From Ampelomyces quisqualis (lineage: Eukaryota; Ascomycota; Dothideomycetes; Pleosporales; Phaeosphaeriaceae), in assembly GCA_018398575.1 (NCBI GenBank), contig JAGTXZ010000021.1, positions 1,612,001-1,676,000 on the forward strand: a DNA stretch of 64,000 nt. The letters are read 5' to 3'. Within the stretch, counting starts at the first letter, position 1, and every line of letters starts with the position of its first letter. A program made the position numbers and the translations under genes. The notes under the pieces were generated by a model. The model was given only the letters and a program-made list of their open reading frames with translations, was not told the DNA's origin and ran no database searches. Below are positions 34,221 to 49,188 of the stretch, in pieces.

Positions 34221-34519
34221 CTAATTTAAAACTAGTAGTGCTACTAGAAGACTAGAACGTAATAAAAACCTATATTAACTTACAGGCCTACCTAGAATTA
34301 CGCTAGTTTTTATTCTTACTATATATTAAAATTAAAGAGTAGATTTCTATAGACTTATAAGTTATTTATATAAAATAGGCTAGAAGGTAGTAAGTGTAGG
34401 TAGTAGGCAGAAAGTACACTAGTAGCTTATATACATATAGACTAACTTACTTTATTATTAGTTATAAGCTACTAAAATAAAGTACTAAAGCTATACACCT
34501 ATAATAGTAACGCTCTTTA

Positions 34520-34706
34520 TGTAATAGGCTAAGCTTTGCCTAGCTCTTTGCCTTCTTAGAAAGAGCTTAGTCTAGCCTTACTACCTCTTTATAGACTAGC
34601 ACGCACAAAGAGTATATAAACCCCTTCTGTAACTAGTAGAAAAGCTTAAGAAATATAACTCTTTCTAGCACCTTATTATTCTATCTTTGCAGGCTAGCCT
34701 ATAACA
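34520..34706 (+). repeat. 5' LTR of R
   Basis: 187 bp with TG...CA ends, preceded by TSD cttta. Confidence 0.9.
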
Positions 34707-34749
34707 ATTATATTTCTTTCTAATACAATAATAACTGCAGAATAGCTCT

Positions 34750-37700
34750 ATTTAACTAACACTCTAACACTAAGTTAGAGCCTAAAGAGCAGAAGTCTTA
34801 AACTAACCTTTAGGCTTGCTATGCTCTGTTAGACAGTTGCCTTTAAGCTATAAAGAACTAAATTAACGCCCTAAAGACAGTACTCTAGTCTCTTATTACT
34901 TAACTTATAAACCTTTCTTCTTCCTTTTTAGCTCTTACGCTAAACCCTCCTTTAGTACCTTACTACGCGCAAACTGCTAGAATTTAACGCTTACTACTTT
35001 TACTCTTTCTTTAGTCTAACGTAAGCTACTACTCTTAGGTAACCTGTTTTTAGGTAACAAGTCTTACTTTACTGCCTAGAAGGTTACTATAACCTATAAG
35101 CTTAAGACTAACTCTACTTTTATTAAAAGCGCCTAAAACTAATACGCCTTTATTTAGGCTAACTTGTTACTAAAGGTCTAACAGAAAGTTACTCTCTACT
35201 ACGCTAGCAGAGAGAAAGCAGGCAATTAGAACTTTGTAAACTTTATAAAATATCTTAATTTCTGCTATAGAGATAAGTATAGTAAGAAACGTGCTTAAGT
35301 AGTTTTAGAGAGGCTACGCTAAGCTAGAAAAGAGTCTTTTACTAACTTCTTTTTACGCTTTAAGTCTCTTCTCTTGCAATACAAAGGAGCAACGTAGAAT
35401 AACAAATAGCAACTTAATAAATTATAATGCGCTTTAAACTACTCTTTGCAACAAGTTACTCTTTACTACAGCGTTTTCTATACTAATTACAACTAGGTAG
35501 TAGTAGAGTATTAATCTATTGCAATTAACTTAGAAACTGCAGCTATTAAGAAGTATTAATACTTATACACAAAAGAAGAGACCTAGGCAAAGAGAAACTT
35601 AGATAGAGACGTTAAGATAGTAATAGTGTCTGCAGTTAGTATAGGTTTAGAGATAAAAGAATAGGTTAAGGCCTAGCAAGCAAATAGTGCAGGCTAACCT
35701 TAGTTAAAAAACTAGGTCTCTAAAAGGCTCTATAAGCAGCGTTATAAAGGTAATTTGTATACGCATTATAGTAAGCAAGGACACTACGTGCAGAGCTGTT
35801 TAAACATAGTATAGATCTATGCTATTAGTGCTTTGCGCAGTAAGAAAGCTCTAATAGAGATTTTAAAAAACTAGTAGCTTTTACCTTCTTAGAGGAATAG
35901 AAGCGCCTCTTAAATAGTGTTAGTAGAGAAGATAAAGAATAAAAAACGCTACTTAACTACTTTAACAGTAACCTATTTCTTGTTCTACTATTACTAGATA
36001 GCGCTACTAACGTTAACACTTTAGTAGATATAGAATATAAGTGTTACAGCGCTATTAACGCTGCGCTAGCAGATAGAATAAGAGTACACACTACTAATAT
36101 TCTGCTATAACGCCTAAAGCAGGCTGCTACAGATAGTACGCCTACGCTAATTACTTAAATTGCGTTCCTAGACTATAATATTAATAGTTAGTAATTGTAA
36201 TTAGTTGCTTACTTAGTCTTTAGCCTTACTTATAACTTAATCTTAGAGAAACTATAGCTAGCCTATAAAGAGGTAGCTATTTATATAACTAACAGCACAA
36301 TAACTATTAAGTAGGCTAGAAACTTACTAGTAAAGGAGAAGGCCTGCTATACTACTCTTTTACTTCTAAAAGAGATTAGCACTACTAAGGCAATATAGAA
36401 GTTTTATAACTATTTTAAGTTACAAAAGCGCTATGTAATGTTTACTGTAACTAGTATCTACGCTATAACAAACATATTAAGTAAGTTACCTAAGAAGTAG
36501 ATATTAACAACTTTACTTTTGCTGCAGATTTTAGACTTTACAGATGTTTTTAACAAACGCTCTGCTTTTAGTCTGCCTCTGCACAGAAGCTAGATAGACT
36601 ATTACATTTAACTCTAACTAAGCAAGAATAAGAAGACTCTAGACCTTTCTTAGGGTCTATTATACTCTATGCCTTGCAATTAGCTAATAGAGCTGCAACA
36701 GCAAGTTGCAGACCTCTTAAATAAGAGCTAGATCTGCGCTAGCTTCTCTGTAGCAGAGGCTCTAGTCCTGCTAGTAAAGAAGGCTTTAGGTGCATAGCGC
36801 CTCTGTGTTAACTACTAGGCCTTAAACAAAATTACAAAGGTAGATTAATACCTACTTCTATTAATTAAAGAAACTCTTTATACACTCTCTTAGGCAAAGT
36901 AGTTTACAAAAGTTAATATTTACTTAGCCTTTTACTAAATAAGAGTTACAGCAGAAGATAAGCACCTTATAGCATTTTGCATACGCTTTAGCCTCTTTAA
37001 GTAGCTTATCTATTCTATAGGACTCTTTAGTGCACTCTTTTCTTTTTAGCGTTACATTAATACTACTCTTAAAGAAACGCTAAGAGACTTTGCTATAGTA
37101 TACCTAGATAATATACTTATCTACTCTAGCAGTTTACTTAAAGACTACTATAGTAAAGTGCAATAGGTCCTTTAACTTTTCTGCAACGCCTGTCTATACT
37201 TAGACCTTAAGAAGTGTGCTTTTATAACAAAGATAGTTAAGTATCTAGGATATGTTATTAAGGCAAGATAAGCTGTTTAGCTAAACCTTGCTAAGGTACA
37301 GGCTATTACAGAATAGAAGCCTTTAACATCCTTTTAAGAAGTCTAGAGCTTCCTTAGGTTTACTAACTTTTATAGAGACTTTATACTAAATTTTTCTAGC
37401 GTTACAGCTTCTTTGCATGCGTTAATAAAGAAGAACGCTACCTTTTTATAGACAACTAAAGTGTAACACGCGTTTAACTACTTAAAGCGTGTCTTTAGCT
37501 CTAAACTAGTTCTAACTTAGTAGGACCCTACGCAGCCTATAGTAGTAGAAGCAGATAGCTTTAGAAGTGCTCTTAAGAGGTGCCTCTTGCAAAACGTTAA
37601 TAGGGTGCTTTACCTTATTGCATACTACTCTGCATCCTTGTTGCTAGCATAACGCAACTATACTATTTACAACAAAAAGCTTATAGTAGTTATTAAATAC

Positions 37701-39520
37701 TTTAAAGTATAGATACTAGAGCTTTAAAGTGTCTATAAGCTGTTTACTATTCTTATAGACTATAAGAATCTAGAATACTTTATAACTACGCAATTGCTTA
37801 CAAAGCAATAATAACGTTAGTTAGAACTACTATCTAAATTTTACTTTTACTTTTAGTACTGCCTAAAGCGCCTTACTACTTATCTAAACGCGCTAAGCTA
37901 GTGTAAGTAAGATGCGTAGGGTTATATACTACAACTAGAGCGCGTTGTAACTCTACTTTCTGTCTAGTCTATATCTACACAGCTCTATAAAGAGAACTAT
38001 CTACTTCTTTTAGAAAATCTTTTCTTCTTAAACTAGTACATACAAGAGCTTTAGAATAAGGCTATGCGCTAGAATAAGACATATTAAGCCTATTTGCAAG
38101 TAGTACGCTAGGGCGCTAGAGTATTTCTATTAGAAGCTAAGACAAATTAATAAGTTAGTAACTGTAACGTCTCTGTGTATAGCGCGCTTTAGTAGAGAAG
38201 TGTAATATAGCTACTAAGGTAAGAGCTACTTACTACAACAGTTATTTAGTAAGTACATAACTTAAACTTAGCTAGTTACTTAGGTAAAAACAGAATATTT
38301 TAGATCTTGCGTAGAGACTATTATTAAGATAGGATAGCTACAGATATTGCTTAGTTTATCTGTAACTGTTATTGTTACAGAGCTTATATGTCTTACCTCT
38401 AATAACAAAGTCTTTTGTAGCTAATCTTAGTTGCAGATTAATACTAGGCCTAAATCTCTATAGATTTTATAGTAAATCTTCTATAAGCTTGCAAAGCCTT
38501 CCTCTAATATCTTTTAGTTATTACTAATAGGCTGTCTAAATACGTGCAACTAGAAGCTATACTATTAATAAAGGCTAAAGAGTGCGCAAAGCAATTTAAA
38601 GAAGTCTAGTAGAAGTTCTATAGTTTTCTAAGCAGTATAATTAGCAACTACAGCTTAGACTAGCTAGAGAGATTTTAGAAAACTCTGTGCAAGCTTATTA
38701 GAGTTAAACAACTTTTGTCTACAGCACACTACCCTTAAACAGACAGTAGTATAGAATAAGCTAACTAAGAAGTATAATTAGTTCTAAGAGTTATAATAAA
38801 CTTTTCTTAAACAAATTAGCCTTAGTGCCTTGCTACTTGCTAGCTAGCGCTTAACAACAGAAACTCCTCTGCAACTAGTGTTAGCTCTAATTTACTACTA
38901 AATAGATACAATATACTACCTATCTAGCCTAAGTATATCTAACAAGTGTTCTATATAATAGTAAAGAAGAAAGCTGTCTAGTTTGTGCGCTACCTACAAG
39001 AAGAAATAGAAATAGCCTAAGTAGCAATCTTATATACTTAGCAAAAATAATAAGAGGCTATAGATTAGGCACATTAACTAGCACGCTAATATTAGGTTAA
39101 AGATAAAGTGTAGTTCTTAATAAGAAACGTTAAAACAGTATAGTAAAGCAAGAAGTTAGACTAGCTATAAGTAAAGTATACTGTAGTAGCTATGCTAACG
39201 CTACTTACAGTTACTTTAGATTTACTAGAAAGCCTTTATAAAACAGTGCACGTTAACCTTATTAAACTAGCCTCTAAAGACCTACTTCTAAGCTAAGTCC
39301 TCTAAGACTCTAGACTAGGACTAGCGCTAGAACTAGAAGATAAAGACAAAGATCTGCGTAAATAAGAAGTAGAAGAAATACTCTAAGAGAAAAACGTATA
39401 AGGCTGCAACAAGAAACAAGTGCTAGTTAAGTAGAAGAGATAGCTTACACTATTATAGCACTTAAAGAAAAACTTTCTTAATACAAAAGCACTTTACACA
39501 TTTAAAGGTAACTAGACAAA
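34750..39520 (+). pseudogene. R gag-pol remnant (zinc knuckle, RT, RNase H, integrase, chromodomain)
   Basis: The protein can be followed by motif through many TAG/TAA interruptions. The zinc knuckle at 35,758-35,799 keeps HX4C but has Tyr at the first two Cys positions (TGY to TAY). The RT core has YLDNILIYS at 37,101-37,127, the second Asp changed to Asn. RNase H-like sequence follows at about 37,550. Integrase is recognisable at about 38,440-38,560 (ISIDFIV, then ITNRLSKYVQLEAI). A chromodomain-like block sits at about 39,390-39,500. It is not the same family as G: LTR, gag and RT all differ. It is non-functional as it stands. Confidence 0.8.
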
Positions 39521-42072
39521 GCGTTTATAAGGCAATATTACTTAAGAAACAACAAGTATACAAATTTAGAGCTATATAGGCTAGAAGAAATTTATTTTAG
39601 GCCCTAAAGAAGTAACTATCTAAGAACAGCTAGGCTCTTACAAAGGACTCTAAGAAGTTAGCCTAAGAGCACAACAAAGACACAATAGCTTAAGCCTAAT
39701 CTTTAACAAAGGGCAACTTGTTATTATTAGAAGACGCAGAGCAGTAATAGTAGTAATAGAGCAGGCCTAAAAGGCTGTTACTAAAGCCTGCAGGTAACGC
39801 TACGCGTAGCTTAAAGTAAGAAAAAATAGAGGTAGTAGTAAGAGCAGCGCAGAAGAAAGCCTTATATAATCTTTAGTTAGTAAACTTACAGACAAAAGGT
39901 AGGCTAGCTACTACTTACGTTCTAGTTAGCTATAATCTTACGCTGCAACGCTATTATCTCTTGTATATTTTAGCCTAATATATTTAGGGCAAGAACTAGG
40001 TTGTTTACCTAGTTCTTGCAGCTAGGCGTTGCAATAACAAGAAATAACAACAGAGTATTAGAAGTAGAGCTAAAGGCTAAGGCTGTTACGCTACTATTCT
40101 AAGTAAGCTAGTAAGCTGCCTTAAAGTTAAGCTTAGTGTTATAGAACTATAGTAAGTTAGGAGAATAGTTATAGAATAGGTATAGCTAAGAAACTGCTTA
40201 CAGCCTTTAAGTACGTAGAGGAGCGTATACTAGCCTTCTTAACGTATACCTCTATATTCTTACTGTTAGTAACAAGCTTATAGGCCTTAAAGGCTGCGCA
40301 AAGAGCTAGATGCGCAGAAAGCTAGCCTGTAAACAACTTATAACAGTATTTTACTATATAATAGAAGCTGCACTTCTTACTACTATCTTATACGTAGTTA
40401 ATATAGCTGCAAACTGCGCACTTCTTAACGTATAACAAGTAGTTAAACTGCACGCGCTTTAGCGTTGCAGCCTTGTTATTAGAGTTACTAGTTATTCTAT
40501 AACTACTTGTATAACAATAGCGCCTTAAAGGTATAATAAGTACGCTAGTAAATAGGTTCTAGGTACCTACTTATAGGTAGGAGTTAGGTTAGAGTTAAGT
40601 ATAAGGAAGGTAGAGTAGGGTTTAGGTTACGTAAGAGCTAGTGTAGGGTTTAAGTTAGAGTATACAGCTTAAGGTGTTAAGGTTAGGTTGTTAGTTTAGT
40701 TAGGGTACTTACTATAGAGTTATACTTGTGCAGCGCCTCTAATCTAACGCCTATAACAAGTATATTACTTAGAAGTAAAGTAGAGTAAACAAAATAAGTT
40801 TATTTTAGCGTGTATTCTAAAATAAAGTTATAGTAAGAATAGTCTAATCTTGCAGCTGTTTAATTAGCTTTATAACCTACTTATTATAGATATTTATTAC
40901 TGTTTTTTACTTAGGTTGTTTTAGATAGTTAAGAGCTACTATTTATTACATTTTTTTATTACGCTTACTAGTCTAAGAAACAAGAAGGCCTTAATCTCTT
41001 CTTTTGTAGGCGCTACTTATACTAAGAAGTCTAGAGTAGTGCACTATACAAAGGCGTTGCAGATTCCTTAATATTATTTTCTCTATTACTCTCCTACTCT
41101 TTATTACTTGTCTAATTCTTAAAACGTTAAATTCTAGAGCTAGTTAGACTAGCAAAATTAATAGAACTTAAAAGCTTAAGTAGATTCTAGACACTCTTAG
41201 CGCTGTGTTAAGATCCTGCAGTTAGTAATTGTAGTGTAGAATAGTTTAGTTATATGTTCTTCTTAGTAATTGCGTGTTTTACAACTATAATCTTCTAGAT
41301 TGTTTCTGCTCTAAGCCTGTGCTATTAATCTCTTAGAACGTCTCTTGTAGTATTAAACAAGCGCTTAACCCTAACTTCTGTAAGCTATATAGCTAGTATA
41401 TCTTTAGCTACCTAGGCTAGGCGTAAGTATATATCTGTATTAGCCTGCTACTAGACAAGTATATTTAATAACTTTTCTTTATCTTCTTTACTAGTTAGAG
41501 AAGTGCTAAAGTAGTAGAGAGCTTTTGTATAGAGTAGTCTAATGCTTACGTTAGTTTTATAAGAAAGATTAGCGCTTAACCTACTAGACTGTGTTGTTTA
41601 AAAAAGAAGCCTTCTAAACTACTAGTATTTAGGTAGACGCTGTAGTTACAAAGAATAAACTAGAGTGCAGTTTTTGTTTATTGCTATAGAGTTATTTTTG
41701 TATTAATTAATATAGTTTAGAAACTAACACTAGTATATACGTTTAAAGTCTAGTCTCTATATATTACCCTAGGTTTTATTAGCAGTGCGCTGTAATAAAC
41801 CTATATAATAAACATAGTCTCTACCTTATATATAGTAAGCTTCTAGAATAGATTAAGAATAGTTATAACGTTGTAAAAATATTCTTGTTTCTTATCTGTG
41901 CGTAAATAATACTTTAACAACTTCTTCTTACCTTTCTCTACTACTGCCTTTACTACAGCTAGCTACTCCTTATAATACCTAGTCTTATTCTTCTTATTAG
42001 ATAGCTTAGTTGTTATTTAATCTAGAAAGTTAAAAAGTCTATTGTATATTAACAAGATATATAGAGCCTAAA

Positions 42073-42371
42073 TGTAACAAGCACATGCAAACACATGTTA
42101 CATCTAATACCTTATAAAGGCTTAGTAACAGATTATGTAGAGAGCTAGTAGATTAGGACCAAAAGCGCTCTAACAGCGCTCTAACTCAGCTGCTACGCCT
42201 ACTATAAATATAAGCCTATAGCATAGATAGAGAACAAGTTTCTCTTGTCCTTCTGTACAAGACCTATAGGTGTATAGCTAATCTAGAATCTCTGATACAA
42301 CACGCACTCCTATATGCCTCTGATACGTATCCAATTTAATCTTAATAGCTGTACCTACCTGCGTTGTTACA
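42073..42371 (+). repeat. 5' LTR of G2
   Basis: 299 bp, TGTAAC...GTTACA, preceded by TSD ctaaa. Confidence 0.93.
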
Positions 42372-42679
42372 TTACAAGAGAAACTTTCTTCTGCTAGTAA
42401 TAGCATTTATATAATATTGCAATTTACTTTTAAAAAGATTGCGTTAAAACGTCTAGAACCCTATCTAAATTAGATCTGTTTACAACCTTAAATCTATTAA
42501 ACACAGTTAGGATCCCTTAGATCTCCTAACAGCTAAAGCCTTTAGGTTTAGATCTTCCTATTAACATAACAGTTAGGATTACTTTAGAAAAGTTACGTTT
42601 GGCGCTACAATAGAAACTTAGAGACTATTAATAACCTAGGAGTATTAGAGGCAACGCTAATAACTCCCCCTAAAGAACT

Positions 42680-45600
42680 AACTCTAGGAGCCTTCTCTTA
42701 AGACAACTCCGTATTAACTATAACAACCTAGCAACAGAGTGCTAAAGTAAAAAAGATAGACACTAAGAAACCCCCTTAGCCTAGAGCTGTACTAAATCTA
42801 ACTCTTGCCTAAATAGAGGTTAATTAATTACAACAAGATTTAAAACAGGCTTTAGCAGAAATTAATTCCTTTAAGAAAGGACTAACTCTGTTAATAGGAC
42901 TAGATAAGCCTCTACCTACTACTAAATTACCCTAGAACAATTCTGCACCCTGCTGTTTATCTAATAGCTCTACATCTAAGTACTTATATTACTATAAAGG
43001 CTCTTGCCAACTTTAACGATCTGAGAAAACGCCTAATATAGACAATCTTAGTAATAGAAAAGATCTTACCTTCTGCTAATAGCAGGCCTCTATCTAGGAT
43101 TAACTTAAGATTAACTTAGATTACTATTAGACTAAAAGACAACGCATAGCCTTAGTATAGGGCTACACTACAGGATTAGCTAAGGGCTATCTTAAGCTAT
43201 AATATTTATTAGATACTAATTAAAAGCAATTCTAGAACGCTAAGTAAATAATTAGGCTACTTAAGTCTTACTTTATTACGGGTAATAAGGTAGCTAAAAG
43301 CTAAGCAGCTTTTAATCAAATGTAGATAACTAAGGAGAAAACGTTCCTCTTGTTTAAAGCTAAGTTTCTAAGTTCTGCAGTTAAGAGACAAGTACCCCCT
43401 TTAGAGTAGTTTTACTACTTATAGACTAAGATTACGCTAGGGTTGCGAGCCTCTAACCTAGGATTTAGGCACTAATAGAAGAACTTATTTAATTAGATAG
43501 TAGAACACCTTACTACATATAATATAGAGCAGAAGAACAACTCTACACTAAGTATAACACTAGCTGCTGCTAGGTTGCTAATTAGGTTAGCCCTACAACA
43601 GAATTTAGAGCTAAATTAGACTACTACTACTAACGCTCTAACAAATTCTGCGCTAGTCTATTAATCTACAACAGTGCGTCTTTCTATAAAGACCCTTAAG
43701 CTAGAATAACAGAAGACCTCTAGTAGTTGTTACAATTGCAGTAAGCTAGAATACTACTCTAGTAACTGCACAAAGCCTTGTGTGCGTTAGATTAAAGCTA
43801 TAAAAGTAGATAAGTATAAAGATGCTTAAGAGCAACCTAATTAGGAGGTGTATTGTACAGGAAACAGAAGCGCCTAGAAAGACACCTCTCTCTAGGCCTA
43901 AGCTGTTACAATCTATTCTACCTTAACCTTTCTTATTTGTTTTGCAGTCCCTATTTCCTTATACCTACGCTTCTTTACAACTAAGGCCTTAGCTTACGCC
44001 TTAATACTCTTGTTAACACTAGTGCTTAAGGTTTCCTATTTTTAAATTTACAAATTGTCTTATCTGTTTCTAAAGCCTTGCAGCAACCTATCTAGAAGCT
44101 CTCCTTCTAGGTTTAGGTACGCAGCTTTAAGGATTAGATTACTTCTTTAGTTACTTAATATATTTAACTACACTTAAATATTAATAACTAAAAGATTTTA
44201 AACTGTCTATTCCTTATCCTTAATCTTAAGTCTTAGGATTGTATACTTAGCCTCTAATAGTTAAGACAATTTAAGATTCAATTAGACACAGATAGGTTAC
44301 AGTTTATTTAGCTATCTAAGTACCCCTGTTTATACAATCCTTTACCCTCTATTCCTACTATTCTATATTAAGCTATAGTGCTAGCTACTGTCTATTTTAA
44401 TGTGCAACAACGCAACGCCCTATAGGAGAAAGAAGACTATTGTATCTAAAACAGTCTTTACTATTCCTCTTCTTTTATTTATTGTATTAAGAGATGCTTA
44501 AAGCTCCTATTAGCCTAAAAAATCTTAGAGATCTCTTATACCTTAACTAAGCAAAACTGCTTAGAGTCTAAACCCTCTCTAACTACCTGCATTGCTCTTA
44601 TTTCTGCTAATGCATTTTACTTTATTATAAAGAAGCCCTAGAATAAGTTTTTTACAACAAGCCTCTATAAGATTAACAGGATCCTTGCCTCTAAAGATAA
44701 CGCAGACAATTAAAGCTAATTAGATAAGAAATTACCTGCCTGTTACTCTTAGTATTAAGATGTATTTAGCAAGTTAGCAGCCAATTAATTGCCTCCTTAT
44801 TGTCTGTATAATTACAAGATTATTCTTAAAGAACTATTACTAAATGCGTTTAGTTTCCTGTATAAGCAAAACCAGAAGAAGCTTAAAGCTACTAAGGCCT
44901 ACGTCTAGGAATACCTTTAGAAGGGTTTTATTAAGGCTAGCTAAAGCCCTTTTGCTTTACCTATCCTTTGTGTACGCAAACCAAATAGAGATATACGTAT
45001 CTGTATAGACTACTAGAAGATTAACGCCCTTACGCGCAAAGATGTCTATCTAATCTCTTGTATTAATAAGCTGCTATTACGCCCCTCTAAGGCTAAAATC
45101 TTTACTAAGTTTAACATCTAGGCTGCTTTTAACAAAATTTGTATAGATCTTAACTCTAAAGAGTATACTACCTTTTAGACCTGTTACAGTATATATAAGT
45201 GTAAGGTTCTCTCTTTTGGCTTATGCAATAGGCTAGCTACGTATTAACGCTATATAAATAATATACTAATTAATTATCTTAATAATTTCTGCATTACGTA
45301 TCTTAACAACATCCTAATCTACTCTAAGGATATAAACTTACATTAGAAACACGTCTAAAAGGTCCTAGAGCGCCTACGTACTACAGGACTCTAAGTAGAT
45401 ATTTAGAAGAGTAAATTCTATGTAACTTGTACAAAGTATTTAGGTTACATTTTAACAAACTAGGGCACTAAAGTTAACCCTAACAAGGTAGAAGCACTCT
45501 AAAACTAGGCTAAACCTACTACAGTTACTAGCGTTAAGTTATTTCTTAGTTTTGCTAGTTTCTATTAACAATTTATTAAGGATTTCTCCTATGTAGCTAA

Positions 45601-47780
45601 ACCAATTATAAAGCTTTAAAGTCCTGCTACACTGTTTAATTAGACTACAGACTACTAATAGGCTTTTGATTAGATTAAAGCCTTACTCCTAGCTATTCCT
45701 ACGCTATCTTATTTCTATCCCAAGTATAACATAAAGTTAGAAACTAACGCGTTAGATAGAGTAATAGCAGGAGTACTTTCTTAGAAGCACTCTAACAACA
45801 AGTAGTATTCTATAGCCTTCTATAGTTACGCCCTATCTAGGGCTAAGCTTAATTAGGAAATATATAACAAGAAACTTTTTGCTATCTTAAAAGCGTTTAA
45901 GAAGTAGAGAGCTAAACTTACCTCTATACAGAGTTAAATCTAGGTGTATTCAGATTACTACTTCTTAGAATACTTTATAACTACTAAGGTTCTTAATGCA
46001 CGTTAAGCACAATAGGCAGAGATTATTGCCTCTTTTAATTTCTGCATTAAGTACACGCTTAGCAAGCTTAACAAGTAAGCTAATATCCTAAGCCAAAGGG
46101 AACAGAACGTTAGCAAGGTTAAGGCTGCCTAACAAGACAACAGATTTTGTGTACTTCTAGGACCTAAACGCCTAAGCCTCCTAGTTAACTCTAAACTAGC
46201 TTAGAACTACGTCTGTAACTAGCTAGAGATTAATATTTTAGCTATTTTAGTCTAATCTATTAGTGCCCTCCTAAATCTTAACTTGTTAGAACTAATTAAA
46301 GCTCTGCTAGCAGAGAATTGCTACTTTTTTAAGGAAGAACGCCTTACGCTACTACAGCTATATTATGTCTAAGAAAGACTACTGCTGTATTACTTACGCC
46401 TATATATACTTAGAGACTCCTCTTTGTGCACTTAACTAATTAGAGAAGCTTACAATTAGGTATCTACTGCTTACCTAAGCGCTATAAAGACGTATTAGCT
46501 TCTAGCTTAGTAATATTATTAGAGGGGTATAGAGGCTATATGCAAACGCTATGTACAAAACTGCGTTTCCTGTTAAAGATCTTATCTAAGACAGCTCTAA
46601 GCCTAAGGTTTCCTCTATCTATTACAAATTCCTAATAGGCCTATGCAGTATTTATGTATAGATTTTAAGACATTCCTAACAGATTGTTATAGCTATAATT
46701 AAATTATAGTTGTTATTAATTGCTTATCTAAGCAAGCTGTTTCTATTCCTTGCTACAAAACAATTAACGCTTAAGAAATAGCTTACTTGTTTATCTAATA
46801 GATATACTAATTTAGCTACACGCCTAAAAGTATAGTGTCTAACTGTAGACTCTAGTTTGTGTCTTAATTCTAGTCTAAGTTCTGCAAGATCCTAGGTATG
46901 CAACTTAAGCTTTCTACAGCCTACTATAAACAAACTAATAGACAAACTAAGATTATAAACAAGTATATTAATTAATAATTAAGGCCTTTTATATCTTATT
47001 ACTAGGACAACTAAAGTAACCTCTTGCTAATAATTAATTAAGCCTAAGCTACGCTGCTGCACTCTGCGATTAGTATAGCGCTATACTAGCTTCTGTTTAG
47101 ATCTAAACTACAACAGAGCTAGAATTAGGTATTATCTTCTTTAAAACACAAAGATATAAACGTTAAGGATACTTTAAGCTTAGCTACCTGCATGCATAAA
47201 GCCTAGCGCACAGCTAAAGATAATATAGAGAAAGCGCAGAAACAGATAGCTGCTAAGGTAAACAAATATTATTAACCTATTAATTAGGTAGTAGGTAACA
47301 AGGTTTACCTCTTAACCTAAAACCTATCTATTACCTGCCTAAGTCGCAAACTTGCTAAATTATAAGAAGGCCTCTTTAAAGTTCTAGAATAAGTTAGCTA
47401 TTTATTTTAACTAAAGCTACCTAAAGGTTCTAAGATCTATAACGTGTTTGCTCTAGACGTCCTCTGCAAGGACTCTAACAACCCTCTACCTAGTTAGCTA
47501 AGCCTAAACTTATCTAGCATCCTAATTTAAGGCGTTAAAGAATAGGAAGTTAAATAGATTCTAGCTAGCAAGCTATACTACTCTATTCTAAAGTATTGCG
47601 TAAAATAGGTAGGCTATAACTCTAACCCTACCTAGTACAACGCCTTAAACTTTATAGGCGCCCTATATATGTTGCAAGCGTTCTATAAACGCTATCCAAA
47701 ACAGCTAGGACTTCTACAAGCGTTAGCTAAGTAGATTACAGTATAGGAAAAAGGAGTTAAAGATCTTACAGTATTGCAAG
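42680..47780 (+). pseudogene. G2 gag-pol remnant
   Basis: It has the same architecture as G1. The zinc knuckle at 43,738-43,779 has Tyr in place of the His ligand (CAC to TAC), while G1 keeps the His, so the two copies were damaged independently. The RT core YLNNILIYS is at 45,299-45,325. RNase H is at about 45,730-45,900 and the chromodomain-like block at about 47,540-47,700. There are many TAG and TAA codons and almost no TGA. Confidence 0.85.
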
Positions 47781-48889
47781 ACAATTATATTAGAGAAATT
47801 AAACTTAATATTGCAACTACTACACTAGTAAGTAACAGCTATTAACAATAGGAGTCTTACTCTTCTATTAGATCTAACAGCAGACTATTACTGCTACTAG
47901 TAGAACGTTCTTAACTGTCTAAATCCCTAGGTACAGACACTAACGTACTACCTAGTTATCCTCTGTTTTAGCCCTGCCTACTGCAAGTACCTACCTCCTG
48001 CTCTACTACTGCCTAAAACGTTACTGCCTACGCCTCCTCTTACTCTACTAACTAATTAGCCCTTAATACTATTATAATATTTACTAGCTAAGTAACTACA
48101 CTAGTTAACTTAGCTGTACTCTTTCTAAGCGACCTAACCTTCTTAGCTATTACTCTAACCTTTTTAGCCAGCTCCTCTCTCTAGTAATAAGCGCTAACTA
48201 ACAAGTTAGCGTTATTTATGTTAGCTACTTGTGTAGTGCCTACTTACATAACAGTAGCTAACTAAAACACTACCTCCTTAACAGCAGCCTTCTGCTCTAA
48301 CACTACCTTATTAGACTTGTCTTTACCTAGGGCAGCAAACCTGCAGTTAAAGGCCTTAGAAAGGCTATTATACTCTTAGCCTGCATATAGGAGAACTAGG
48401 CAACACTTTTTATTTAAGAGTGTGCAATAAGCACACTTCTTAGACACGTCCAAATAGAATCTAAACTTAATATCAAAATAGCTGCAGGTAAAAGCCCTTG
48501 CAGCCTGCAGGTAAATAACCTAATAGGCTAGAAGATAAGCCCTAAAAGGGACAGGAATAGGCATTGTGTGTATCTGTAGAAACAATTAGCTAATAATTAA
48601 ATTAAGAGAGCAGTTAGATAGCTGTAGGTATACAAACGTGTAGGGGAAGAGTGTAAAGAAGTAGTATACTAGAGGGCTAGCCTTATATATATGCTTAAAA
48701 AGCTTAAGGTAAAGTTAAGAACTTTAAACGCGCTAGCGCGCAGATTAAAACAACAACAAACAGCTACATTACGTTATTCTAAAATAAACTTAAGGTAAAT
48801 GTAAGTTTATAACAATTTGAAGAGGTATCTAAAACAACACTAATATAGACCTAATTAATAGAGACTATTAATTTTAAGAAAGGAGGTAA

Positions 48890-49188
48890 TGTAACAAGCA
48901 CATGCAAACACATATTACATCTAATACCTTATAAAGGCTTAGTAACAGATTATGTAGGGAGCTAGCAGATTAGGACTAAAAGCGCTCTAACAGCGCTCTA
49001 ACTTAGCTGCTACGCCTACTATAAATATAAGCCTATAGTATAGATAGAGGACAAGTTTCTCTTGTTCTTCTGTACAAGACCTATAGGTATATAGCTAATC
49101 TAGAATCTCTGATACAACACGCACTCCTATATGCCTCTAATACGTATCCGATTTAATCCTAATAGCTGTACCTACCTGCGTTGTTACA
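48890..49188 (+). repeat. 3' LTR of G2
   Basis: 299 bp, followed by TSD ctaaa. Confidence 0.93.

Larger units (their letters stand above)
42073..49188 (+). mobile_element. G2: complete Ty3/gypsy chromovirus inside E2
   Basis: The 299-bp LTRs at 42,073-42,371 and 48,890-49,188 are flanked by ctaaa (42,068-42,072 and 49,189-49,193). Length is 7,116 bp, about 240 bp more than G1; the extra sequence lies in the gag region (about 42,700-42,930), which G1 has lost. The purine tract aagaaaggagg precedes the 3' LTR. It is slightly less mutated than G1, with rare surviving TCA (for example ttaatcaaatg at about 43,315). Confidence 0.93.
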